Part shown: one piece after another, positions 43,592 to 52,746 of the stretch
Position numbering within the stretch: the stretch's first letter is position 1
Layout: each line of letters starts with the position of its first letter
From: Olivibacter jilunii
Lineage (GTDB): Bacteria > Bacteroidota > Bacteroidia > Sphingobacteriales > Sphingobacteriaceae
Length of the DNA: 64,000 bases
Reading direction: 5' to 3'
Assembly: GCF_900607235.1 (NCBI RefSeq)
Contig: NZ_LR027849.1
Coordinates: forward strand, 682,001 to 746,000
The notes under the pieces: generated by a model
Seen by the model: only the letters and a program-made list of their open reading frames with translations
Told to the model about the DNA's origin: nothing
Database searches by the model: none
Made by a program: the position numbers and the translations under genes

Positions 43592-44203
43592 ATGAAAACA
43601 TTATTAATCGTAGCGCTATTGGGTACTTCTGTACTGAGCGCGCAGGCCAGTGCTTTAGTTTTAAGCGATGTATCGCATGTCGGTAAAATCGAAGAAAAAA
43701 AGAGTGAAGCAGAAGAACTGAAGCAAAAAGTGGAAGTACAACTTTATAACCTAAATATGCTGAATAAACAATTTAAAATGGCACAGGAAGCCATTAAGAA
43801 TTCAAAAGGAAGCCATAAAGATATCGATAAAGATTTTGAGTATTTTCACAGTTTATTATTGGAAGATTCAAAAACACAGGATAACGCAAAGGAGATCGAT
43901 GAATCCGTGCAACGCCTTAAGAAAGAATATGCACGCAAACATAAAAATAGAGCCGCGTATGAACTTAAAGAACAAAAGAGCTTAGCTACGAGCATGCAAA
44001 AAGAATTGAATAGCCATATTCGTGAATGCAAATCTTTGAAGGCCAAGTACAAAAAGTACTTAGATGGAAATGTAAGCCCTGAATTGCGAGACCTGGAAAC
44101 TAAGCTGGAAGAGACGGAAAAGATACTAAAGGAGAGCACCGAAAGTAATATTCAAAATGCGACATACTATGATCGGAAGCTTGAAGATATCAAGAAGGTG
44201 TAA
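43592..44203 (+). CDS. Exported coiled-coil protein
   Basis: 203 residues. Signal peptide ending near LSAQAS, then almost entirely charged helix with heptad character (about 35-195), rich in Lys and Glu. No enzymatic motif. Probably a periplasmic structural or adaptor protein. A weak hairpin (AAAAAGG / CCTTTTT) follows at about 44218-44252. Confidence 0.55.
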   Translation: MKTLLIVALLGTSVLSAQASALVLSDVSHVGKIEEKKSEAEELKQKVEVQLYNLNMLNKQFKMAQEAIKNSKGSHKDIDKDFEYFHSLLLEDSKTQDNAKEIDESVQRLKKEYARKHKNRAAYELKEQKSLATSMQKELNSHIRECKSLKAKYKKYLDGNVSPELRDLETKLEETEKILKESTESNIQNATYYDRKLEDIKKV

Positions 44204-44288
44204 TGTGTTAAAAACTCAAAAAAGGAAATCACAGCGGCTCCCTTTTTGTAACAATAGTCACCTTTCTACATCTAACTAGAAAAAAGCC

Positions 44289-44609
44289 ATGCTAATAACA
44301 ACAACACCTAATGTAGAAGGTAAAAAAATAGTAAAATATATCGGCTTGGTAAGTGGCGAAACCATTATAGGTGCTAACTTTTTTAGGGATATATTTGCGG
44401 GAATAAGGGATTTTGTAGGAGGCAGATCCAATTCATATGAAAAAGTGTTAAGGGAAGCAAAAGATACCGCAGTTTTTGAAATGCAACAGTACGCCGCATC
44501 CATTGGAGCAAACGCAATCGTAGGTGTGGATCTTGACTATGAAACGGTGGGAAACGGAGGAAGTATGCTTATGGTTACTGCGAGCGGAACAGCTGTTGTA
44601 ATAGAATAA
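44289..44609 (+). CDS. UPF0145 (YbjQ-like) heavy-metal-binding domain protein
   Basis: 106 residues, family length. It starts [21 protein letters not shown] and has [25 protein letters not shown] and [12 protein letters not shown], clear YbjQ/UPF0145 blocks. The family forms pentamers and has been called putative heavy-metal binding, without a firm function. Cytoplasmic. Confidence 0.88.
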   Translation: MLITTTPNVEGKKIVKYIGLVSGETIIGANFFRDIFAGIRDFVGGRSNSYEKVLREAKDTAVFEMQQYAASIGANAIVGVDLDYETVGNGGSMLMVTASGTAVVIE

Positions 44610-44675
44610 GAAGCAAAAAAATGTTAAAATTTTGTTAAAGTCGCAAGGCTTTTTGTCATCGTGTCCAAAATCGGT

Positions 44676-44757
44676 TATCTTTGTATCATCATAATTTAGG
44701 TTTATAATTGGTTAATGAAAGTCCTTAATCTCCCCGGTTAAGGACTTTTCTTTTTGA
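44676..44757 (+). ncRNA. Candidate small RNA with consensus promoter and terminator
   Basis: TTTTTG at 44650-44655, then exactly 20 nt, then TATCTTTG at 44676-44683: a full Bacteroidota promoter. The terminator at 44718-44757 follows about 35 nt later, so the RNA would be about 65-70 nt. It contains an 8-codon frame (MKVLNLPG). The next gene is convergent, so this is not a leader. It may be an independent small RNA. Confidence 0.55.
44718..44757 (+). terminator. Intrinsic terminator
   Basis: Perfect 11-bp stem (AAAGTCCTTAA / TTAAGGACTTT), 9-nt loop, then TTCTTTTT. Ends the candidate small RNA; its reverse strand may also serve the convergent ATPase gene. Confidence 0.8.
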
Positions 44758-44788
44758 ATACAATACGGGCCGGAATCGCATCATTCGT

Positions 44789-45355
44789 TTATGTTTGCTG
44801 ATTTTTGATATGCTGTAGTAGGATATTCGCCCGATTTTCGACGCTAAGTTTTGGTATAGTAATAAGTTTATAACCGCATGAGGTATAGATACTTCGCATC
44901 ATGCGATACGTTTCCATTGCTAATGAAAAGCTCTGCTTTCGCTCAGCATCTTGATGATAGATGGCCCGCCAGGGGGGGAGGATAAATACAAAGGCATTAT
45001 ATCGAAAGGAATTAACACTCTGTTCTAAACAAGGAAAGGGATCTAAGTGACATAGTTTAACATAGCCCAGGATATCCGGTATTCCACGATCAAAAATGAC
45101 GGGTGCTTGTGTTGGTAGATTTTCTCGATAATTTTTCATATCAATTTCCAGCATTTTTTTAGCGAAGTGTAATTTATTCTTCCAAGGCAGTGCATCGCCG
45201 TCTATTTTTTTCTGTTCCTGAATGATGCGTCTACCGGATTCGTTTATAGTTAGAAACCCCTCTTTATGTAGCTGCTGTATTAATGACGTTTTGCCCGAAC
45301 CAGGGCCACCTGTTAAGACAAAGAAGTTCGTCTTGTTATATATTAATGGTTTCAT
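44789..45355 (-). CDS. P-loop AAA_28-type ATPase/kinase
   Basis: 188 residues. Walker A GGPGSGKTSL (about 16-25), then INESGRRIIQEQ (about 37-48), FDRGIPDILGY (about 86-96, DRG motif) and a C-terminal MRSIYTSCGYKLITIPK. This matches the AAA_28 group related to NadR/Ttd14 nucleotide kinases. The substrate is unknown. Single gene. Confidence 0.8.
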   Translation of the reverse strand: MKPLIYNKTNFFVLTGGPGSGKTSLIQQLHKEGFLTINESGRRIIQEQKKIDGDALPWKNKLHFAKKMLEIDMKNYRENLPTQAPVIFDRGIPDILGYVKLCHLDPFPCLEQSVNSFRYNAFVFILPPWRAIYHQDAERKQSFSLAMETYRMMRSIYTSCGYKLITIPKLSVENRANILLQHIKNQQT

Positions 45356-45620
45356 TTAATAGTTTATTGAATTTAACATTATGTTCAGCAGGGATAGCCT
45401 TCATAAGCCGATCTTTGCCAAGTACTTTAAAACTAGGGGAGGGATTAATTTGTGCAGGTAAAATTAGGCACGATAGAAGAGATATGGGCTATAATAAAAA
45501 AGAGAGGTTAATGAGGTAAAGGTTCACTTATTAAGTCCAACTGGGATGATTATACCAAAGACTCCGCAAGATACAAATTTTTCTATTTTTGTTATGTTTT
45601 AGGCGACTGAAAAAGAATAT

Positions 45621-46151
45621 TTACAGGGTGTCCTCGGTGCTTGCTGCGCTATTTAGAATGATTTTAGCGGTTACCAATGCTTGTCCGACATGACGTTGCG
45701 CATGCTCTGCTGCGTGAAAAAGCAAACCGATGAGTGTGGTTGGGATTTTTTTTCTTCCAATACCCCTTGCTTCTGTTAGTGAGGCAGGATCTATCTTTCT
45801 CAGCTCCTGAATAGCATTTGAAATGCGATTATCAAGTTGCTTCAATAATTGATGGGTATCAATCGATTCTTTTTTTTGCCCTTCGTTTTGGAGGTAAACA
45901 AATTGTTCGTCTGATAAGGCCCACTGTTGCGCGTAAGTGAACATACGATCAATTACTCCCGTAATGTGTTGTAAATGAAAGGCAACAGAAGCGATGTTTG
46001 CGGGTCTTTCCCAAAGTTTTTCTCTGGGAAAATCAGCTAGCAAGCTTGTCAATTCTTCCTTTACCTGAAGCAATGCATGTGCTACCGGTTGCAATAAAGG
46101 AGGAACACCGTCAATGGGGCCCCGCATCCAAACCTCTAACGTTGATTCCAT
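45621..46151 (-). CDS. DinB-family protein
   Basis: 176 residues, four-helix bundle with HLQHITGVIDRM (metal His about 69-72) and HAAEHAQRHVGQAL (about 145-158). The three His ligands of DinB/YfiT metal-dependent thiol transferase-like proteins are present. Its start overlaps the end of the patatin gene by 16 nt, so the two are co-transcribed. Possible bacillithiol-type or stress role is inferred. Confidence 0.82.
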   Translation of the reverse strand: MESTLEVWMRGPIDGVPPLLQPVAHALLQVKEELTSLLADFPREKLWERPANIASVAFHLQHITGVIDRMFTYAQQWALSDEQFVYLQNEGQKKESIDTHQLLKQLDNRISNAIQELRKIDPASLTEARGIGRKKIPTTLIGLLFHAAEHAQRHVGQALVTAKIILNSAASTEDTL

Positions 46152-46993
46152 TTTATGTTATTGTTACTATGTTTGACGTTTTTGGGCACACCTTCTGTGC
46201 TTACCTGACAAAAATCATGTAAAGCTGCCAACGTTCTTTGCCTTCCTATTTCGATAAGATAATCCGCCTTATGGTAATCCCAAACACCTACTACATTCCG
46301 AGGTATATGAACGACAATATCCGGTTTATATAGGTCAATGGAAAGTTCTGTAATCTTTCCAAGCATGGTCAATATTGCTTTTTGTGTAATAGTAAGGTAG
46401 CCACCGTATTTACTATTAGCCTTTGCCAATGAAAAAGTTGTTTCTTCCGGCGCATTTAGGTTTATGGCTACCACCAGCGCGTCTCCCTGATTAGGAAGAT
46501 GATTGAGTGGTAATGGATTTATCAAGCCCCCATCTACAAGGATATTGTCCATATGATTAACCGGCGTAAAAACACCTGGGATAGCGATAGAGGCTCTTAC
46601 GGCGTCAAAGAAGCTCCCTTGTGTAAAGGTTATTTCTTTTTGATGAAGTATATCAGTAGATACAGCAATGAAAGGAATGGGCATGTCTTCAATATACATA
46701 TCGGGAATAAAGCTCTTAATTTTGTTAAAAACGCGTTCCCCTTTCATGACACCTGAACTACTCCACGTGAAATCCATTAAGTTAAAGACATCCCGTCGCT
46801 TTAATGTTTTTAGCCATGAGGTGAAATCGTCCAATCTGCCCATGGCGTATAATCCGCCAATAAGGCTGCCAATAGATGAGCCTGCAATGGATTTTACGGT
46901 GAACCCTTGTTCTTCTAATACCTTAATTGCTCCAATTTGAGCTATGCCGCGCGCTCCACCGCTAGATAATACCAATGAGATTGAAGTTTTCAT
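46136..46993 (-). CDS. Patatin-like phospholipase
   Basis: 285 residues. Oxyanion GGARGI (about 12-17), nucleophile GSSIG (about 38-42), catalytic Asp in DGGLINPLP (about 153-161). No signal peptide, so cytoplasmic RssA-like. Acts as a lipid acyl hydrolase. Overlaps the DinB gene by 16 nt. Confidence 0.9.
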   Translation of the reverse strand: MKTSISLVLSSGGARGIAQIGAIKVLEEQGFTVKSIAGSSIGSLIGGLYAMGRLDDFTSWLKTLKRRDVFNLMDFTWSSSGVMKGERVFNKIKSFIPDMYIEDMPIPFIAVSTDILHQKEITFTQGSFFDAVRASIAIPGVFTPVNHMDNILVDGGLINPLPLNHLPNQGDALVVAINLNAPEETTFSLAKANSKYGGYLTITQKAILTMLGKITELSIDLYKPDIVVHIPRNVVGVWDYHKADYLIEIGRQRTLAALHDFCQVSTEGVPKNVKHSNNNIKWNQR

Positions 46994-47136
46994 TCAAAGC
47001 TAATATATAGATAATGTTTAAAAGACAGGAAGAAATTACATAACTTAATGTATAGAAAAAATATTTACGAGTGGAAATTTTTGATCGATTGGTAATTTGT
47101 TCTATATTGCGGCTAACTGACTAATAACTAACACTA

Positions 47137-48312
47137 ATGACTTATTGGAAGAAATTAATAGACGCTGATAACCAGCGTTTAGCGGGGCTTGATCATTTGC
47201 GGGCGCTTGCTATTGTTCTGGTTTTTTTATGTCATTACCGAGCTTATGTCAGACCCGAATGGGTTGACCTCATCGGGAGTTTTGGTTGGACAGGTGTTGA
47301 CCTTTTTTTTGTGCTGAGTGGTTTTTTGATAGGAAACCAATTAATTCGTCAAATGATATCTCTTGGACGTATAAACTTTCAGGAGTTTTACATTAGCAGA
47401 AGTTTTCGGATCTTACCTGTTTATTTCTTCGTTGTCTCGTTATATTTTTTGTTTCCTATGATTCGCGAACGCGAAGGAATCGCTCCTTGGTGGCAGTTTC
47501 TCACGTTTACGCAGAATTTTGATTTGGATTTCGGTACGGAAGGTAGCTTTTCGCATGCCTGGTCTTTATGTATCGAAGAGCAGTTCTATTTGGCACTCCC
47601 TTTCTATATAAGTGCTTTTTGGGATGAGACGCGCCCCGGTAAAGCTTTTTGGCTGTTACTGGGATTTTTTTTGCTCAGCGTTTTATTGAGGGCCCTGAAC
47701 TGGTTTTATTTTGTGGAACCGTTTTATGCAAATAATATAACTGATGGAAGATTTGTAGCTTATAATAAATGGGTGTATTATCCCACTTATAATCGTTTCG
47801 ACGGTTTGCTGGTAGGAGTGGGGATTGCGGCCCTGGTAAACTTTTTCCCAACATGGATAAAACGAATTGAAAAGCATGCAAATGCCTTATTCATAATAGG
47901 TGCATTGTTGATTTCCGTTGCCTATTTACTGTTAAAAGAGGATCGGCTCGATTTTTGGCCTACTGTTCTCGGTTTTCCGTTGATTTCTGTTGCCTTTGGT
48001 TTTATGGTGTTAAGTGCCATTTTGCCTGCAAGTTTTTTATATCGGTTTAAATGGCGGATTAGCGCGTTAATCGCTACTTTATCGTATAGTATTTATTTGT
48101 GCCACAAGTTTGTTAATCATCTACTTCAGGCTCCTCTTAACGCATTAGATATCCCAATTGATAGCAACTGGCGTGTTGCTGTCTGCGCCTTAATGTGTAT
48201 ACTGATTGCCCTTCTTTTAAATCGGGTTATTGAGTATCCATTTATGAAACTAAAGAGCACGATCCTAAAAAAGCGGCGACAAAGGACCAAGAACCCTTTG
48301 TTAGTCACTTAA
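47137..48312 (+). CDS. Acyltransferase 3 family membrane protein (OafA-like)
   Basis: 391 residues with about ten membrane helices. N-terminal LDHLRALAIVLVFLCHY (catalytic His near 33), FFVLSGFLIG (about 58-67), SRSFRILPVYF, and HAWSLCIEEQFYLALP (about 147-162). It transfers an acyl group to a sugar of a surface glycan. No polysaccharide cluster adjoins. Convergent with the peptide exporter. Confidence 0.9.
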   Translation: MTYWKKLIDADNQRLAGLDHLRALAIVLVFLCHYRAYVRPEWVDLIGSFGWTGVDLFFVLSGFLIGNQLIRQMISLGRINFQEFYISRSFRILPVYFFVVSLYFLFPMIREREGIAPWWQFLTFTQNFDLDFGTEGSFSHAWSLCIEEQFYLALPFYISAFWDETRPGKAFWLLLGFFLLSVLLRALNWFYFVEPFYANNITDGRFVAYNKWVYYPTYNRFDGLLVGVGIAALVNFFPTWIKRIEKHANALFIIGALLISVAYLLLKEDRLDFWPTVLGFPLISVAFGFMVLSAILPASFLYRFKWRISALIATLSYSIYLCHKFVNHLLQAPLNALDIPIDSNWRVAVCALMCILIALLLNRVIEYPFMKLKSTILKKRRQRTKNPLLVT

Positions 48313-48335
48313 ACGCAGCGTGTATATACCACCAA

Positions 48336-50501
48336 TTAGTTTTTCAGAATAAGCTGTTGGGATTGCATTTTCCATAAATGTGCATAAAGCGAATCCGTGC
48401 TTAGTAGTAATTCTTGATGTGTTCCCTGTTCGATGACCTTACCTTTATCGAGGACGATGATTTTGTCGGCACTATAAAGTGTGCTTAGGCGATGTGCTAT
48501 GACAATAATGGTTTTATTTTCTTTTTTCAGATGTTCGATGGTGTTCAATACAAATTTCTCTGAAGCGGAGTCGAGTGAAGATGTTGCTTCATCAAGGATT
48601 AAAATCTCCGGATTTCGATATAAGGCTCGGGCTATAGCGATCCGTTGGCGTTGCCCACCGGAAAGTGACAAACCATTTTCCCCTATAGAGGTGTAGAAGC
48701 CTTGGGGTAACGATTCAATAAAATCTATAATTCCGAGCTGAGTGGTAATATCGATGATCCGCTGCATATCGGGGGTATAGTCTCCCAGCGCAATATTACT
48801 TACTACATTGCCCGAAAACAAATCAATATGTTGAGGTACAACAGAAATCGTTTGGCGAAGAGAGGTGTTTTTTATGTGCTTTAAATCGTATTTGCCAATG
48901 GTAATAGTTCCACTTTGAACGGGATAAAGATTTTGCAAGATGGAAATGAGGGTCGACTTGCCGGATCCACTTTCACCAACGATGGCGGTAAACTTCGCCT
49001 TGGGAATTGTTAAGCTTAATTCGTCAAAGACGTTATCTCGTGTTCCATACCTAAAGGATACGTTCTTAATTTGGATGTCGCCTATATTTTCTTTCGTTAA
49101 TTCGAGGTCACTGCTGTCTTTTTCGCGCTCCAAATCGAGTATTTCAAAAAGACGGTCGGTAGCGATCATGGCATCCTGGACTGTTTTGTTCATGGTGATT
49201 AGCGACGTGACCGGCCCTGTAAAATAACCGATGAGCGCATAAAATGAAAGGAGTTCGCCCGGCGTAATTTGGTTGCTCAAGACATACGTGGCTCCTACCC
49301 ATAAAAGAACAATTGTAATCAGTCTTGAAATCAATTCCGAGGAGGTAGTAGAAAACACCCCATTCAAATTGGAACGGTATCCTGTTTTCAACAACTTTAC
49401 GAATCTTGTTTCGGTTTTTTCATTGGCGTAGCTTTCGGCGCCGAACTGTTTAATGGTCCGAATAGAATTTAGGCTCTCAACAAGTTGAGATTCGAGTTCA
49501 GCAGAATCCTCCATTAATGTTCTTTGGGCCTTTTTATTCAGTTTATTACTTATAAAATAGACTACTAGATACATTGGAATCACGGTAAGTATAAGTAAGC
49601 CCAGTTTCCAGTAGTAGGTAAACATCATTAAAAAAGAAAAAGTTACAATGAAAATGTTTACCAAAAAGTTAACGCTTACTTCATTGAGAAATATCCTGAT
49701 TTTTACAGCATCATTGATTCTTGAAATAACCTCACCGACTCGCATGGTGTCAAAGAATTTTTGAGGCAATGTTAACAGGTGCTTATAGTAACCAAGTATA
49801 AGTTGAGCATCAATAATCTGTCCCATTTTTAGTGTGAAAATGGTTTTTGTGGCACCAATAAATAGTTGAAATCCGAGCAAAACCAGCATCATTGTACTCA
49901 TGAGATTCAACAGGTTGACATTTCTGTCAACCAAAACAAAATCTACGATTTTCTGTACAAATATGGCCGTAGATAACCCCAAAACAGTATATACGAGGGC
50001 TCCCATCAATATTTGGATCAGCGTTCCGGTTTGTGGCTTTACAAGATTCCAGAAACGGTAAGAGGCACTGGCTGTTTTCCTGCCTTTTTCGAATGATTCC
50101 GAAGGAATCAATAAGACAAGGGCACCGGTCCATATCTTTTTAAAGTCTTCGTGCGATTTCTTATGAAATTGGCCATCCAGTGGATCCATGACCTCAATCC
50201 AGTGCTTCGTCACTTTATATATGACAACATAGTGCTGCAGCACTCCCTCCACTACGATATGAGCAATGGCCGGTTTTGGAATTTTAAAAAGGCTTTCAAA
50301 GGGTCCCCTAACTCCTTTTGCCTCAAAGCCTAACAATTGGGCCGCTTCTAAGATGCCGAGTACCGTGGTTCCTTTTTTATCCGTCCCTGCCATCTGCCTT
50401 ACATTCGCTACGGAAATTGCCAATTTATAGTGAGCGGCAACAGATGCAATACAAGCAGCTCCACAGTCGGTTATATCACGTTGTTTTACTCTCTTGGTCA
50501 T
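48336..50501 (-). CDS. C39-peptidase-containing peptide ABC exporter
   Basis: 721 residues from ATG 50501 (MTKRVKQRD), where family sequence begins. N-terminal C39 peptidase: catalytic Cys13 in DITDCGAAC, His in LQHYVVIY (about 90), Asp in MDPLDG. Six membrane helices (about 160-430). ATPase with GESGSGKST (about 511-519), LSGGQRQRIAIARAL and ILDEATSSLD. It cuts double-glycine leaders and exports the peptide. Both peptide genes lie upstream on the same strand, with the HlyD adaptor in between. An outer membrane TolC partner is not in the locus. Confidence 0.94.
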   Translation of the reverse strand: MTKRVKQRDITDCGAACIASVAAHYKLAISVANVRQMAGTDKKGTTVLGILEAAQLLGFEAKGVRGPFESLFKIPKPAIAHIVVEGVLQHYVVIYKVTKHWIEVMDPLDGQFHKKSHEDFKKIWTGALVLLIPSESFEKGRKTASASYRFWNLVKPQTGTLIQILMGALVYTVLGLSTAIFVQKIVDFVLVDRNVNLLNLMSTMMLVLLGFQLFIGATKTIFTLKMGQIIDAQLILGYYKHLLTLPQKFFDTMRVGEVISRINDAVKIRIFLNEVSVNFLVNIFIVTFSFLMMFTYYWKLGLLILTVIPMYLVVYFISNKLNKKAQRTLMEDSAELESQLVESLNSIRTIKQFGAESYANEKTETRFVKLLKTGYRSNLNGVFSTTSSELISRLITIVLLWVGATYVLSNQITPGELLSFYALIGYFTGPVTSLITMNKTVQDAMIATDRLFEILDLEREKDSSDLELTKENIGDIQIKNVSFRYGTRDNVFDELSLTIPKAKFTAIVGESGSGKSTLISILQNLYPVQSGTITIGKYDLKHIKNTSLRQTISVVPQHIDLFSGNVVSNIALGDYTPDMQRIIDITTQLGIIDFIESLPQGFYTSIGENGLSLSGGQRQRIAIARALYRNPEILILDEATSSLDSASEKFVLNTIEHLKKENKTIIVIAHRLSTLYSADKIIVLDKGKVIEQGTHQELLLSTDSLYAHLWKMQSQQLILKN

Positions 50502-50548
50502 AAACTTCTTTCTAATTTGCGATCTCGTACACGGCACTTTGCTACATG

Positions 50549-51721
50549 CTACGATGCCGCCTTTATATTGGGATTTAACCAGTTGTCCACTTTATCATAT
50601 AGTAATTGAAACAGCGTTCTTTCGGTAACAGAAAATCTTGCCGTAAAACTCATGCCCTTCTTTACGTAGCCTTTATAGCCGTTTTTCAATGTAAGATGAT
50701 CATTATTCAAAGCGCAACGCACCTTAAAAACCGGTTGTTTGTCGTTCAACATGACGATGTCGTCAGAAATATCAATTACCCGCCCTGTTAACAGCCCCCA
50801 TTGATTATAATTGAAAGCATCTATTTGAAAGCGAACTTCTTGTTCTTTTTTTATTAAACCAATATCGGAAGGATTTATATAGCAGAAAGCCAGTAGGGTG
50901 GTGTCGGGAGAAATTTCAGCTACCTTTTGGTTTGCGAAAACATAAGTTCCCTTCTGCATGCCCACTAAATTTTGCACCGAACCGTCAATAGGGGCCGTTA
51001 CCACAAACTGTTTTCTTTGTTCATTGATATCAATTTGCTGACTTAATAATTGACGCAGTTCGTTTTGTAATTGATTGACCTCTGTTTGCCACTGAGCCTT
51101 ATATTTTCTTGAAACCATTGCTAAAGCAGCAGACGCTTGCTTATACTCAAAATCGTATTTGTCATATTCTGCTGAAGATAGCATCTTCTTTTTATATAGC
51201 TTACTATAGCGATTAAATGTGTTTTCCGCTTGCTCTTTGGCAATTCGGGCGTTTTCAACTTCTTGTATATATTGTTGCCAGATGGCAAAGTATTGTCCTG
51301 ATTGAAGATTGGGAGGGCTGAAATCTTCGGCATTAGCCTGCCTGATTAAGGTATGAAGATCTTTAACAAATAAAGAGATTTCTTGTTGCCTTCCCTTTAC
51401 CAAGAGGTCTTGTTTATTGGACGAGCTTCCGTCGATGATCAACAGTGTGTCGCCTAATGTCATTTTTTGATTGTCTTTTAAATTGAAATATACCAATCTG
51501 CCGTTAACAGGAATGCTAACGTCTGTTTTTTCAATTGAAGACTGCAATAGGCCGCTGCCCTTTACGCTTATATTTATTGTTACTAATGGGAGGGAAGCAA
51601 ATGCCAATATAAATAATAATAAAATGCCGAGATAAATAATCTGTGTTGTTTTTTTGACACGTGCAGTATAAACAATGGATGTATTACTGATTGTTTCTAC
51701 TGAATAGATAGGCATTGACAT
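50549..51721 (-). CDS. HlyD-family membrane fusion protein of the peptide exporter
   Basis: 390 residues from ATG 51721 (MSMPIYSVETISN); the open frame runs up to a TTG at 51778, and ATG 51763 is also possible. One N-terminal membrane helix, then a lipoyl-like half (GRLVYFNLKDNQKMTLGDTLLIID), a long coiled-coil hairpin (about 120-250) and a second lipoyl half with VTAPIDGSVQNL. It bridges the C39 exporter to an outer membrane channel. It ends 47 nt before the exporter start. A terminator separates it from the peptide genes. Confidence 0.9.
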   Translation of the reverse strand: MSMPIYSVETISNTSIVYTARVKKTTQIIYLGILLLFILAFASLPLVTINISVKGSGLLQSSIEKTDVSIPVNGRLVYFNLKDNQKMTLGDTLLIIDGSSSNKQDLLVKGRQQEISLFVKDLHTLIRQANAEDFSPPNLQSGQYFAIWQQYIQEVENARIAKEQAENTFNRYSKLYKKKMLSSAEYDKYDFEYKQASAALAMVSRKYKAQWQTEVNQLQNELRQLLSQQIDINEQRKQFVVTAPIDGSVQNLVGMQKGTYVFANQKVAEISPDTTLLAFCYINPSDIGLIKKEQEVRFQIDAFNYNQWGLLTGRVIDISDDIVMLNDKQPVFKVRCALNNDHLTLKNGYKGYVKKGMSFTARFSVTERTLFQLLYDKVDNWLNPNIKAAS

Positions 51722-51833
51722 AATCCTGATGACTTGGTTGTTGATTGCTCGCTTACCGATCATCCCAAATTGCGCCAAAACATAAATGAGTTGAGGAGCT
51801 TTGGGCTACCGATAATATTTGCCGGACTGGTTA

Positions 51834-51874
51834 AACATTAACAGTCGCCTTCGTTAAAGGCTACCGTTAATGTT
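51834..51874 (-). terminator. Hairpin between peptide 1 and the HlyD gene
   Basis: 18-nt arms with 16 pairs, starting AACATTAAC and ending GTTAATGTT, about 20 nt after the stop of peptide 1. On the minus strand no long T run follows, so it may be a partial terminator or an mRNA stabiliser that lets peptide mRNA exceed exporter mRNA. Confidence 0.55.
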
Positions 51875-51892
51875 TGTTATTAGAACTGTAAT

Positions 51893-52087
51893 CTATAGAG
51901 AGAAAATAGTCTGAAGAAGGGTTGTTGCAGTTTTGCCTACATACTCAAAAGTATCTTTAAGGATTGTACGAGTACCGCCTACAACAATACCTAATAAGTC
52001 ATTAACAGGACCTCCTCCTTCTACAGTTCTTAATTCAGAAGCGTTCATTTCTTCAACACCAAAGTTGTTCAAATTTAAATTTTTCAT
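51893..52087 (-). CDS. Double-glycine leader peptide 1
   Basis: 64 residues from ATG 52087; an upstream in-frame ATG crosses the promoter palindrome and is rejected because the paralog's conserved sequence starts here. Leader 1-25 (MKNLNLNNFGVEEMNAS..., ending VEGG), mature 39 residues with GPVNDLL, GIVVGG, and an amphipathic helix ending LLQTIFSL, with no Cys. Secreted bacteriocin- or pheromone-like peptide. About 60-70% identical to peptide 2, whose gene lies 400 nt upstream. Confidence 0.82.
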   Translation of the reverse strand: MKNLNLNNFGVEEMNASELRTVEGGGPVNDLLGIVVGGTRTILKDTFEYVGKTATTLLQTIFSL

Positions 52088-52145
52088 AACAAAGAGATTT
52101 TTGCTTATTGTCCTTACTCTTTTAAGGCCTTTCAGGATACGCCTA

Positions 52146-52171
52146 TGCTGGCCAGCATGTAACAAATATAT
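52146..52171 (-). promoter_or_regulatory. Promoter and start-site palindrome of peptide 1
   Basis: TATATTTG on the minus strand (52164-52171) is followed 4 nt later by the perfect 14-bp palindrome ATGCTGGCCAGCAT (52146-52159), which would cover the transcription start. The same layout occurs before peptide 2. No TTG -33 element is seen. Likely operator or 5' hairpin. Confidence 0.6.
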
Positions 52172-52440
52172 ATAATTAATAAGCTAATAGGAGCTGCGGT
52201 TGGAAGGGTGGCCCGTTTAGGATTATTAAGTTGTCAGTGCTAAAACACGTAGTTTTCTTGCTGAAATATAATGCGTTAGCCGTTTTTTTTATCTGAAGGT
52301 TGTTGATTAAATGATCCTTGCCTTTTTGTTCAGTTTTTTTTAAGCATGAACTTGCGCCTGTTGTATAAAATGATTTCATAGTTAACAGTTGCCACTAAAG
52401 GAGGAAAGGGTTGAGGCGGACGTGCCGCCATGTTATAAGC
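52172..52440. other. Intergenic stretch between the peptide genes
   Basis: About 270 nt that separates the two peptide units. It holds a small GGCGG-ACGTG-CCGCC stem near 52415-52430 and otherwise no coding frame of note. No immunity gene is visible here. Confidence 0.4.
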
Positions 52441-52472
52441 CTAACAGTTATCCTTTTGGGGATAACTGTTAG
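52441..52472. terminator. Strong hairpin after peptide 2
   Basis: Perfect 13-bp stem (CTAACAGTTATCC / GGATAACTGTTAG, 6-nt loop), with GGCTTTTT on the plus-strand side and weaker T content on the minus side. It lies about 20 nt after the stop of peptide 2 and should end that transcript. Confidence 0.65.
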
Positions 52473-52493
52473 TGGCTTTTTAAACACTTTGTC

Positions 52494-52688
52494 TTATAAT
52501 GAAGAAAGTGTTTGGAAAATAGTCACCAATGTTTTGTTTACGAATTTGAATGTATCGTTAAGGACTGTGCCAACACCGCCTACAAGAATATTCAATAAAT
52601 CGTTAACAGGACCGCCACCTTCTACGGTTCTTAATTCGGTAGCGTTCATTTCTTCTACGCCTAGGTTGTTTAAATCTAATTTTTTCAT
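52494..52688 (-). CDS. Double-glycine leader peptide 2
   Basis: 64 residues: leader MKKLDLNNLGVEEMNAT..., ending VEGG at 24-25, with only a few leader positions differing from peptide 1. Mature 39 residues with GPVNDLLNILVGG and a helix ending IFQTLSSL. Lacks Cys, so no disulfide or lanthionine. Two similar peptides encoded in tandem suggest a two-component peptide or a recent duplication. Confidence 0.82.
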   Translation of the reverse strand: MKKLDLNNLGVEEMNATELRTVEGGGPVNDLLNILVGGVGTVLNDTFKFVNKTLVTIFQTLSSL

Positions 52689-52746
52689 AACAAAGAGATT
52701 TTTGTCGTTGCCCTTACTCTATCACGGCTTTTCAGGATACGCCTGC

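Noticed and set aside
45369-45520. Minus-strand open frame of about 50 codons ending just inside the start of the AAA_28 ATPase gene (…SFKVLGKDRLMKAIPAEHN…)
   Set aside because: The composition looks protein-like, but there is no ATG, GTG or TTG start in frame before an upstream stop, no ribosome site, and it overlaps the next gene. Could be a relic, but not supportable as a gene.
52088-52165. Longer start for double-glycine peptide 1 (MLHAGQHRR…)
   Set aside because: The extra residues are encoded by the promoter palindrome and leader that are also conserved before peptide 2, where no such extension is open. The true start is the MKNLNL Met.
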